The notes beneath the pieces were generated by a model that worked only from the letters and a program-made list of their open reading frames with translations, made no database searches and had not been told where the DNA came from. A DNA stretch of 40,546 nt from Desulfobacteraceae bacterium 4572_35.2. Lineage in GTDB: Bacteria > Desulfobacterota > Desulfuromonadia > Desulfuromonadales > Desulfuromonadaceae. The position numbers and the translations under genes are program-made. Location: assembly GCA_002084665.1 (NCBI GenBank), contig NBLY01000009.1, positions 1 through 40,546 of the forward strand, in the 5' to 3' direction. This document shows positions 33,541 to 40,546 of the stretch, piece by piece; the first letter of the stretch is position 1; each line of letters begins with the position of its first letter.

Positions 33541-36500
33541 TTGAAATTCTTATCGAAAATAATATTGGTCAACTGGTACTTGCTTGACGGTGTAGAGCTT
33601 GAGATCAAAGGTAACACCGCCATCGTAGGCCCGAACGGATCGGGTAAGTCCTCCATCCTCGATGCCGTGCAAACAGTCCTTGCTGGCCGCGACCGCAATA
33701 AACTGAATCTGAACGCTGGTGCCAGCGGCAAAGGTAAACGGAGCGTGCACGAGTATTGCTTAGGTGTTATCTCTAATGCCGCAGGGCAAAACGTCTACTT
33801 TCGTAAAACGGCACATACTCACATTGCCCTTGTCTTCCACGATGACGTAACTAATACCCATACCACCGTCGGCATTTCAATGACCGCCTCGACATCCCTC
33901 CATGAAGAAAACGTCGAGGGACGGTTTGTGGTACCAGGAATGAACGCCAGCCTTAGTGACTTCGTGCGCCATACCAGCAATGACCGCCGCAGTGCTATTC
34001 CGTGGGTCGAAGTTAAGTCCACCATTGATCGGCTCCACCCACAGGTGATCTACTATCCTGGTAGTAATGCCTTCCGCTTTGTCAGTGAGTTATTGACTCA
34101 GCTCAGTGAAGATCCAGGCTGTCCAATGATCGACACAGATCAATTTTTAAGAAACCTGCAAAATGCCATCGCTTTTGTTCCGATCGGTGACCCAACCATG
34201 TTCGTGCGCGACTTCATCCTTCAGAACAATGATCTCTCCATTGATGATCTACGTGGAGCCATGAAGAATTATGAGGAGATGAACGCAAAGCATCAACAGG
34301 TCAGTGAGCGAATTGACGATTTAACCCAGATCGAGACGTTATGCAAAAAGGTAAAAACTCATCAGAGAAATATTGCGTACTTCAGGCTGATAAGCCTATG
34401 GAGCAACAAAGAGCACCACATTGAACTCAGTGAGCCGATCAACACTGAGATTGAAGATATCGAACAGCACCAAATTGACTGTGCTGATGCAATCAAAGAG
34501 TTCGACGACAAACGCGAACAGTTTCGCAACCAACTGAACGAAGCCAAAAACGAATTAGCTAACTCCACTGTCAAGGCACGCATCACCGCCCTTCAGCAAA
34601 AAAAGGACGTTAGCCGAAGGACAGAGGAGTTGTCTCAAAAGGAACTCGATACAACGCGTAACGAGATCTCTGAACTATTGCGCTGTAACAGTCATTTCGC
34701 TTTATTGCCACCTGAGCTTGTATCCAGTCATCAAGCACTTACAGATCACGTCAACAAGGAAGACGCTCTATTGGATCAACTGTGGCCAACTCAGCCGCAA
34801 CAAGTGGATCACGCCATTGATAGTTTTGTTGGCCTTGAACAGCAGACGCGCAATCTTCGTAGTGACAAACAAGCTCGCTACATCACCAATAAAGATCGGT
34901 TAGAAACAGAGATAGGCGGTGTGCTTAGTCATCTAAAGCAATTACGCGATGGCAAGTCCCCTCTTTCACACGACACCCTAGCAATGGTCGCTATCCTCAA
35001 AAAAAATAACATTGAGTCCCGCCCCTTTTGTGATTTGTGCGATGTAACGGATGAGACTTGGCGCTTGACCATTGAAGGTATTTTAAAGGGCAACCGTGAG
35101 GCGTTGATTGTTGACAGCAAGGATGCTCACGAAGCAGTACGGATATACAGACAAAACAAGCGAGATTGCCCAAAAGCCAAGGTGATTGATACCACGAAGA
35201 CGAAACGCTGGATTAACAAGGTATCGGCAAACACGTTGGCAACGATTATGAGTACAGAAGATGAAGACGTGCGTGCGTTCATCAATCGACAACTTGGTAA
35301 TATTGAGATGGTCGAAACGGAAAAGGAGCTATTGGCAACCAATCGTGGGGCCACGGCAGATGGGATATTTTACAATGGCGGCGTTACATCCTCCATCGAA
35401 CGTCCCCGTCCCTACCCTATCCTTGGCCGTGAGAGTCAGGCTCTGCTCTTAGAGCAACTTGAAAAAGAACTGGAACAACTGCAACAAGAGTTTAACGATA
35501 CGGATCTGGTGAGTAAAAACCTTAACGCAGTTGAGGAGGTGATCCGTTCATTCGTTAATTTTTGTGACCGCCGCCGCCAGAGCGTTGAAAAAACAAAAAA
35601 AGAGCGTGAAGAAGCTCACTTAAAAACATCGCAGCTAGATCGTGAGATAGCAGAACTCGAACAAAATCAAGACACCACGCTGCAATCGCGCATAGGGCAG
35701 CTTGAAGGTGTCGTTGCACAATTAAAAGCCGACACCGACGCACAGCAAAAGAAGCAAATAGAATTGGCTCAATTGCTCGGCAGGAAAACAGGCGATTACG
35801 CCGCACTGCAAACAAAGATAACCACCTATGAGGCACAAGAAAAAGAGCTCACTGGGCAACCAATGTGGGACAGCGAAGGTTGGGATTTTGCAGATGTGAC
35901 CGATCGTTTTCTAAAACTCCAAGAACAGTTCAATGCCGATCACCAACTGGTGATATCTCATTGTTTAAAAAAACAGCAGACCCTTGCGGCACAGCTGAAC
36001 AACGAAGAGAGTGCGGTTTATCAGCAAACATGGAAGCACCAGTCGCAATATGCCACAATTGGGGGCGTATCGAGCTTTGCTAAAAACGACAAGCCCGATT
36101 TTGATGAACTTTATGCGCGTATTGCCAGCGACAAACAAAAGCTCATTGATACCAGCCTTGCCGAATATGCTGCGAAATCTCAACAGGCACTACACGACGC
36201 TGAATTCACCTTCAGGTCACAGTTTATCTTTAAGATCAAGGAAAGCATCGACAAAGTAAAAAGTCAGCTTAGTGAGCTTAATCGTACCCTGAAGAAAATT
36301 ACATTCCACGGTGAACGATACACCTTCAAATGGTCGTATAACCCTGAGTATAAAAATATCGTCAAACTGTTTGATGCCATTGACGAGAATCCGAACTTCA
36401 GCTTGTCGGGGCTGTTTGACCCAAGTAATGACCCCACCTCCCCCCACTATGACGCAATACAGGAGATCAACGGGGCGTTGAAGGATTCACAGCAAAGCTC

Positions 36501-36990
36501 GCGATTGGAAGATTATCGCTCCTATTTTGTTTTCGACATCGAAATGCACTCCCAGGATGGCGAGTTGAAATCCAATATGCGCAACCGTATTGCCAAAGGT
36601 TCAGGTGGCGAAGGCCAAAGTCCTTATTACGTTGCCATTGGTGCGGCCCTGGCATCAACGTACCGGCTACGTAACACCTCTGAAGGGGTGAAAGGTGGAA
36701 TACACCTGATTATGTTTGATGAAGCGTTCTCAAAGCTCGATGTTGAGAACTGCGGCAACTGTTTAAACTTCCTACAGGACATCAACCTTCAGGTGTTGCT
36801 TGGTGCTCCAGATGAGAAGCACACCATCCTTTCAGCCTCGATGGATACCATCATCAATATCTACCGTGAAGAACAGGCGATTGATATTAGCATTGAGTAT
36901 CCGACTAAGGCCGCGCACGCATTACTGCAGCAAGACAATCCGACGATTAATAAGCCCGTTCCTGATTCAAACGCTACAATAGGGGCATAA
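33541..36990 (+). CDS. jetC: Wadjet SMC-like ATPase JetC (MksB/MukB-like)
   Basis: An 1149-residue SMC-family motor. The N-terminal head has Walker A GPNGSGKSS (30-38). Long coiled coils rich in Q, E, K and L run from about 270-480 and 630-950, separated by a hinge-like middle with PFCDLCDVTDETWRLTIEGI and EALIVDS. The C-terminal head has the signature KGSGGEGQSPYYVAIGAAL (about 1020) and Walker B/D-loop LIMFDEAFSKLD (about 1055). These identify a functional ABC ATPase. JetC dimers extrude DNA and present small circular plasmids to JetD for cleavage. The start is TTG 33541, 6 bases after AAAGGA. All catalytic motifs look intact. Confidence 0.93.
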   Translation: MKFLSKIILVNWYLLDGVELEIKGNTAIVGPNGSGKSSILDAVQTVLAGRDRNKLNLNAGASGKGKRSVHEYCLGVISNAAGQNVYFRKTAHTHIALVFHDDVTNTHTTVGISMTASTSLHEENVEGRFVVPGMNASLSDFVRHTSNDRRSAIPWVEVKSTIDRLHPQVIYYPGSNAFRFVSELLTQLSEDPGCPMIDTDQFLRNLQNAIAFVPIGDPTMFVRDFILQNNDLSIDDLRGAMKNYEEMNAKHQQVSERIDDLTQIETLCKKVKTHQRNIAYFRLISLWSNKEHHIELSEPINTEIEDIEQHQIDCADAIKEFDDKREQFRNQLNEAKNELANSTVKARITALQQKKDVSRRTEELSQKELDTTRNEISELLRCNSHFALLPPELVSSHQALTDHVNKEDALLDQLWPTQPQQVDHAIDSFVGLEQQTRNLRSDKQARYITNKDRLETEIGGVLSHLKQLRDGKSPLSHDTLAMVAILKKNNIESRPFCDLCDVTDETWRLTIEGILKGNREALIVDSKDAHEAVRIYRQNKRDCPKAKVIDTTKTKRWINKVSANTLATIMSTEDEDVRAFINRQLGNIEMVETEKELLATNRGATADGIFYNGGVTSSIERPRPYPILGRESQALLLEQLEKELEQLQQEFNDTDLVSKNLNAVEEVIRSFVNFCDRRRQSVEKTKKEREEAHLKTSQLDREIAELEQNQDTTLQSRIGQLEGVVAQLKADTDAQQKKQIELAQLLGRKTGDYAALQTKITTYEAQEKELTGQPMWDSEGWDFADVTDRFLKLQEQFNADHQLVISHCLKKQQTLAAQLNNEESAVYQQTWKHQSQYATIGGVSSFAKNDKPDFDELYARIASDKQKLIDTSLAEYAAKSQQALHDAEFTFRSQFIFKIKESIDKVKSQLSELNRTLKKITFHGERYTFKWSYNPEYKNIVKLFDAIDENPNFSLSGLFDPSNDPTSPHYDAIQEINGALKDSQQSSRLEDYRSYFVFDIEMHSQDGELKSNMRNRIAKGSGGEGQSPYYVAIGAALASTYRLRNTSEGVKGGIHLIMFDEAFSKLDVENCGNCLNFLQDINLQVLLGAPDEKHTILSASMDTIINIYREEQAIDISIEYPTKAAHALLQQDNPTINKPVPDSNATIGA

Positions 36991-36991
36991 G

Positions 36992-38125
36992 ATGGGAAAT
37001 ACTGCCGCTTCAGCTTTACTTCTGCGCCTATTTGAATCGTGGCAAAAGAGTGCCAATAAAGATCAAACCTTTTCGCGGCCGATTACGAGAAAAATGGCGA
37101 AAGAGTATTTTTCTACTACAACATTTCATGGCAAGGAACAACTCCATGCACGGCTTAGAACAGCTGAGGCCAACGGCTGCATAAGTCTCACTTGGGCTAA
37201 ACGCGCCCCCAATAAGGTTTTGGAAAGAATAACCCTTAAAGATCCCACAAAGCTGGCAACATTTTTAGATGTGCCATTAGCGTCTGAGCAAGCAGCTGAT
37301 GCACGAGAGCAGATTGAAAAACATGTACGGACTGAATTCGAATGGATTGCTGTGATAAAAGAGGATCTAGTTCTTGCATGGCACCATGGAAAATCACTAC
37401 ACGGATTAGGTGTTGCGGATGTGGCAAAGGCAATCAGTGTATTGAATGCTCTCGATGCCGTCAGTCAAGGATGTCATCGCGGCCACGACCTGCGATCCTT
37501 CAGTGTGACCTACCTTGGTAACTCAAAAACCATGGAATCAATAAAGGGTATTTTTAGAACGCTTTGGCAACATCACCATGGGGGCGACCTCGAAGCTCAA
37601 GAGTTATACGAGTCACTTGGCTTGGTAAAGTTTGCCCAACCGGTCTTCTTACAAGCTCAATGTACCGTTAAGCTCAACAACACTCAGATCGATTGCTGCA
37701 ACGTCAAGCCGTATATTGGTTTGGCACCACAATCCATCAACGACATTGAGTTTGACGCGCCCCCGCGTTATGTGCTGACCATCGAGAATCTTGCTTCATT
37801 TAATCGCCACTGTGATGAGATAACAGATGGTGGGTTGATCCTGTATAGCAATGGCTTCCCCTCCCCCGATTTTGGTAACCTGATCCGCTTACTGCACCAC
37901 AAGTTTGATGCGAACGTCCCCTTTCTCCATTGGGGCGATGTTGACCTGGGTGGACTGCGTATTTTTTGTCATATTCAGAGTTTTTTACTCGGCAGCGATG
38001 CAGCACGAACATTGCTCCCCCACCTAATGAATAAAGAACTCATCGTAGCACATGGCCAGCCACAACTTAAATTGCGCCGTTCGCAGTTTGATACGGTAGT
38101 TGAAAAATGTCCATCAAGCGTTTAA
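36992..38125 (+). CDS. jetD: Wadjet nuclease JetD (Toprim, MksG-like), likely C-terminally trimmed
   Basis: A 377-residue protein. An N-terminal winged-helix/CAP-like region (about 1-120) is followed by a Toprim domain of the topoisomerase VI/Spo11 type: the catalytic Glu265 in VLTIENLASFN and Asp316/Asp318 in HWGDVDLGGLRIF. JetD cuts the plasmid gripped by JetABC. Only 59 residues follow the DxD motif and the usual C-terminal helix (often an LEQE-like segment in DUF2220 proteins) is missing. The TAA stop is the first triplet of the right inverted repeat, so the last tens of residues appear to have been replaced. The nuclease core is complete; whether JABC docking is preserved is unknown. It starts 1 bp after the jetC stop. 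Confidence 0.87.
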   Translation: MGNTAASALLLRLFESWQKSANKDQTFSRPITRKMAKEYFSTTTFHGKEQLHARLRTAEANGCISLTWAKRAPNKVLERITLKDPTKLATFLDVPLASEQAADAREQIEKHVRTEFEWIAVIKEDLVLAWHHGKSLHGLGVADVAKAISVLNALDAVSQGCHRGHDLRSFSVTYLGNSKTMESIKGIFRTLWQHHHGGDLEAQELYESLGLVKFAQPVFLQAQCTVKLNNTQIDCCNVKPYIGLAPQSINDIEFDAPPRYVLTIENLASFNRHCDEITDGGLILYSNGFPSPDFGNLIRLLHHKFDANVPFLHWGDVDLGGLRIFCHIQSFLLGSDAARTLLPHLMNKELIVAHGQPQLKLRRSQFDTVVEKCPSSV

Positions 38126-38181
38126 AAGTCAAGTAACAGCCTTAACAAAGGTTTTGTTTAAAAAACTGAATCAAACCTCTA
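38123..38181 (-). repeat. Right inverted repeat of the Wadjet island
   Basis: 59 bp, inverse complement of 31150-31210 at about 90% identity. It begins with the TAA stop codon of jetD and ends 85 bp from the ssrA 3' end. Confidence 0.92.
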
Positions 38182-38227
38182 ATCATTACTTGGCGGACAA
38201 TGCCCGCCCTTCAATCAAACAAATAAT

Positions 38228-38262
38228 AAGCCCTGTAACTCATTTGAGTTGCAGGGCTTTTT
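38228..38262. terminator. Bidirectional terminator between jetD and ssrA
   Basis: AAGCCCTG-T-AACTC and GAGTT-G-CAGGGCTT pair around ATTT, followed by TTTTTG on the plus strand. On the minus strand the stem is followed by a T-rich TTATTATTTG, so it can end both the jet operon and ssrA. Confidence 0.88.
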
Positions 38263-38265
38263 GTT

Positions 38266-38617
38266 TGGTGGAGGCGGCGGGAATCGAACCCGCGTCCGAA
38301 AATCTTTCACGTAAGGCGTCTACATATATAGTCTGTGATTTAAGTTTAACTCAACGTGGCCCCCACAGACAGGCTCACACACCAAGCGATTCTATTTAAG
38401 TCTCATTGTTGAACCATAGACGTGAACAACAACCAGCCTACTAAATTGACGTCACTAGAAACCCGTAGGCACTGTTACTAGCGACGTAGCAGACTATGCT
38501 GCTAGTGCGTACGAAACGTCAGTATCGGCGTTTTTATATAATGGGCTTTTTTACGGAGCCTGCCCACTCCGACATGCAACCTTAGCTTCCAATCCCCGTC
38601 GAAACCTTGGCGCCCCC
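38266..38617 (-). ncRNA. ssrA: Transfer-messenger RNA (tmRNA)
   Basis: A one-piece tmRNA of about 352 nt on the minus strand. The 5' end GGGGGCGCCAAGGTTTCGAC and 3' end GGTTCGATTCCCGCCGCCTC plus CACCA form the tRNA-Ala-like domain; acceptor bases pair GGGGGCG with CGCCTCC. The tag frame near 38500-38530 reads (A/N)ADTDVSYALAA followed by TAG, a proteolysis tag ending in the usual YALAA. The exact resume codon is uncertain (AAC or GCC). smpB, its protein partner, lies immediately upstream. Confidence 0.96.
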
Positions 38618-38695
38618 GATATCTAAATTCAGGCTTAAGTTTAACGGTTTTACCTATCATACCATAAGACAACGATCATTGATAATTCTGTTATT

Positions 38696-39148
38696 CTAAC
38701 GATTCTCTTTTAGTATTTTAGCCATTTCACGTGTGGCTTGTTTTTGCTTGAGGCTCTCGCGTTTATCGTGCATTTTTTTACCGCGCCCTACCCCTATCTC
38801 AATTTTAACTAGACTATTTTTAAAATAGATTTTCGTTGGTACTAGGGATAACCCTCTTTCATCAACTTTACGCGCCAGCTTTTCGATCTCTAGCTTGTGT
38901 AACAACAACTTACGCATGCGAGTAGGTTCATGATTTCCGCTATTACCCTGCTCGTATGGACTGATATTCATATTATTGAGGAACAACTCACCTTTTATAA
39001 TACGGCAAAATGATTCCTTAATGGTGACGTTACCAAGGCGCAATGACTTCACTTCGGTGCCGAGCAGCATGATACCTGCTTCATAGACATCGTCGATAAA
39101 GTATTCATGATACGCTTTTTTATTGGTGGCGATTATTTTAATGCCCAT
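38696..39148 (-). CDS. smpB: SsrA-binding protein SmpB
   Basis: A 150-residue OB-fold protein that binds the tRNA-like domain of tmRNA and takes it into stalled ribosomes. It shows IIATNKKAYHEYFIDDVYEA, GIMLLGTEVKSLRLGNV, NISPYEQGN and the basic C-terminal tail GRGKKMHDKRESLKQKQATR, which acts in the empty mRNA channel. Length is normal. ssrA follows 78 bp downstream on the same strand. Confidence 0.97.
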   Translation of the reverse strand: MGIKIIATNKKAYHEYFIDDVYEAGIMLLGTEVKSLRLGNVTIKESFCRIIKGELFLNNMNISPYEQGNSGNHEPTRMRKLLLHKLEIEKLARKVDERGLSLVPTKIYFKNSLVKIEIGVGRGKKMHDKRESLKQKQATREMAKILKENR

Positions 39149-39190
39149 AGTGAACCGTATTTTCTCTATTTTGCGTAATTACTGCAACGA

Positions 39191-39715
39191 TTACTGATCA
39201 GCAGTATCAATAATTTCTACAATTCTTGCCAATGAATTTTGCACCACAGCTTGGCGGCCAAAACGTAATACCCCCATAGTACCGACCATAAACGCGCAAC
39301 CAATTAACAATGATAACAGTGCCGCAGGAATACCAACAGCAATAAGATTGGCGATAAAATAACCGACTGCTAGGCCAAGTGCAAGCATGATAAATGAAAT
39401 GACGTATAAAAATGATTGCGAATCGACAATTCCAGCGCTGGTTTCAATTTCGACACGCACGGTATCGCCGACACGGGCGTAAGGGATATTGTCGGCAAAG
39501 ATACGACGTTTGCCTTCACTTCCACCGCCATCACCGCCATCATTTCTGATGCAGCAACCACCTGATGCACCACAACCGGAGCAGCCATCACCCTCTTCGC
39601 GTAGTACAATGGCAATCCGTTTCTCGCGCAATTCGCTGACAACACCAACCTCTTCGAGGGTGGTTTGATACTCAAATAATTGCTTAACTGATGGTATTTG
39701 ATTGCCGCTTAACAT
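39191..39715 (-). CDS. RseC/MucC-family membrane protein
   Basis: 174 residues resembling SoxR-reducing-system/RseC proteins. Residues 45-55 contain a Cys cluster CSGCGASGGCC, followed by a Gly/Asp-rich linker. The VGDTVRVEIETSAGIVDS segment is typical of the family, and two membrane helices follow (about 103-122 and 126-148). RseC relatives influence sigma-E activity or support the Rnf-like SoxR reducing complex; the role here is not known. The family usually starts near LEEVGVV, so the first 18 residues may not be translated, although ATG 39715 is the only clear start. Confidence 0.82.
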   Translation of the reverse strand: MLSGNQIPSVKQLFEYQTTLEEVGVVSELREKRIAIVLREEGDGCSGCGASGGCCIRNDGGDGGGSEGKRRIFADNIPYARVGDTVRVEIETSAGIVDSQSFLYVISFIMLALGLAVGYFIANLIAVGIPAALLSLLIGCAFMVGTMGVLRFGRQAVVQNSLARIVEIIDTADQ

Positions 39716-39741
39716 GACTCCCCCATTTTTTATGTTTCAGA

Positions 39742-39916
39742 GCTAGCAGTCTGTCGAGCTTGACAAGCCGTAGCGAGAAAAAGCTGGCTTGAGACCAGAT
39801 TTTCGACCATTTGAGAGCGAATAGTGAACCTATTTGTCGAAAATGGACGGTAATATGGGCCAAGTTCAGCTGATTCGTAGTAGGTTCGTGTCAAGTCCGA
39901 CAGCCTGCTAACTAGC
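39742..39916. repeat. Long imperfect palindrome (MITE- or REP-like)
   Basis: The two ends are complementary: GCTAG...CAGTCTGTCGAGCTTGACA on the left pairs with the inverse of 39888-39916, and partial matching continues inward to a perfect 9-bp inner stem (ATTTTCGAC/GTCGAAAAT). The whole 175 bp can fold as one long hairpin. It overlaps the last codons of the amidohydrolase. This looks like a small non-coding mobile repeat; copies elsewhere in the genome would confirm that. Confidence 0.7.
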
Positions 39917-40546
39917 AATATAGCGCGACACGCCATCAACAACAAGCTGTCGCACCTCGTCACTGCGTTGTGCTTGACATAAAAATGGGTAGATGTAGTT
40001 AAGCTCAGGTAATGACTCGGGCTGTAACACCTGAAACGATGCCGGCGCTCCGACAGCCAGTTGCCCCTCTAACGTTTGAGCACCATAGAGTGCTTGAGCG
40101 CCACCACGAGTACACATATATAATAACTGTTGAGGATCGAGATCACCGTTGAACCAATTGAGGGCAAAAGCCATCTCGTGCCAGAGTGATAGTGAATCAT
40201 TGCTGGCCAGGCTATCGGTACCAAGAGCCAAAGGAACCCCAGCCTGAAGATAGTGCGCGGCTGGAGCCACACCAACGTTTAACTTGGCGTTAGAACGTGG
40301 ACACAACACCATGCTACAGCCTGCTGCGCCGACCTGTTTAACTTCATCAGCATTGAGATGAACGCCATGAACCAACACATTGCTGTCAGTCAAGCCTCCC
40401 ACCTGCTGTAACAGCTGTAATGGCCGCACATTGCGGGACTCGGGGAGAAATTGTTGCCAACCGACAAAAGGATACATCTGCTCGGCAATGGAGCCACGAC
40501 TGTCGCAGGTAAAGGCCACCTCATCAGCGGATTCGGCAATATGGAT
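39908..40546 (-). CDS. Amidohydrolase (deaminase-type), N-terminus off the right edge
   Basis: The C-terminal 212 codons of an amidohydrolase-superfamily enzyme, open through the window end. Metal or catalytic residues seen are HIAES at the edge, LVHGVHL and LALGTDSLASNDSLSLWHEM, followed by the HRGAQALYG-like block (TRGGAQALYG). The pattern fits MTA/SAH or aminofutalosine deaminases and chlorohydrolases (TrzN-like); the class cannot be fixed from this part. The reading frame continues upstream of the internal ATG-like start, so the visible N-terminus is not the true one. The last codons fall inside a long palindrome. Confidence 0.82.
   Translation of the reverse strand: MHIAESADEVAFTCDSRGSIAEQMYPFVGWQQFLPESRNVRPLQLLQQVGGLTDSNVLVHGVHLNADEVKQVGAAGCSMVLCPRSNAKLNVGVAPAAHYLQAGVPLALGTDSLASNDSLSLWHEMAFALNWFNGDLDPQQLLYMCTRGGAQALYGAQTLEGQLAVGAPASFQVLQPESLPELNYIYPFLCQAQRSDEVRQLVVDGVSRYIAS

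Larger units (their letters stand above)
31016..38181 (+). mobile_element. Putative Wadjet defence island bounded by inverted repeats
   Basis: The block holds jetA-jetB-jetC-jetD between imperfect inverted repeats of about 60 bp, with a tandem 83-bp duplication on the left side. It sits between glnB and ssrA, whose 3' end is 85 bp away. There is no transposase, integrase or recombinase gene, so mobility would need help in trans. The boundaries given are the outer limits of the repeats; the true element may be larger. Confidence 0.5.

Noticed and set aside
39730-39963. 77-codon minus-strand frame as a gene
   Set aside because: It lies within the long palindrome and overlaps the amidohydrolase end in another frame; no protein-like features.

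Overview
The window looks like chromosome from a Desulfuromonadales-type bacterium (a Desulfuromonas/Pelobacter/Geobacter relative). This is judged from gene content and moderate GC, not from any search. Supporting content is an adenosylcobalamin-dependent ribonucleotide reductase, a B12-binding radical SAM protein, a FadL-type porin, a sigma-54-type promoter in front of glnB-glnA, an amidohydrolase resembling menaquinone/nucleoside deaminases, and a tmRNA tag ending in YALAA. Most genes are housekeeping and tightly packed.

Layout. 1-1159: a UvrD-like helicase remnant that has lost its N-terminal ATP-binding part, lying behind a terminator. 1288-8387 (minus): a run of aminotransferase-V/desulfurase, a broken PIN-PhoH gene, tsaD, a DUF2062 gene, rsmA, a cytosolic parvulin, the CCA-adding enzyme and tRNA-Gly(CCC). 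8553-10956: the class II ribonucleotide reductase behind two NrdR-like boxes. 10955-14638: a thioesterase, a frameshifted flavin-barrel gene, a B12-type radical SAM protein paired with a FabH-like ketosynthase, and an HU/IHF protein. 14769-16497: two paralogous HTH-cupin regulators and a compact small-ORF unit with promoter, ribosome site and terminator. 16545-20884: trmJ, a FadL porin, a 32-residue membrane peptide, a GNAT-like protein and a histone-deacetylase-family enzyme. 21092-26475: yhbY, rsmD, coaD, queE/queD/yacG, an unknown protein, a CDF transporter and a phosphofructokinase. 26527-30789: ExbB/ExbD, LapA-like, a YfcE-type phosphoesterase, glnA and glnB.

31016-38181 is the accessory part. 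It holds a complete-looking four-gene Wadjet (JetABCD) plasmid/phage defence operon: JetA (MksF-like), JetB (MksE-like), JetC (SMC/MukB-like ATPase) and JetD (Toprim nuclease). It is bracketed by imperfect inverted repeats of about 60 bp (31150-31210 and 38123-38181). The left repeat lies inside the second copy of an exact 83-bp tandem duplication. The jetD stop codon is the first triplet of the right repeat, so JetD was probably trimmed at its C-terminus by whatever brought in or rearranged the repeat. The island abuts the 3' end of ssrA (tmRNA), a classic island hotspot, but no integrase or transposase is present. smpB, an RseC-family gene, a long imperfect palindrome and an amidohydrolase running off the edge close the window.

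Three genes (helicase, PIN-PhoH, flavin-barrel protein) look broken by small deletions or frameshifts. From sequence alone I cannot tell genuine decay from assembly error. Wadjet itself is a described system; what may be new is its inverted-repeat packaging and leader.
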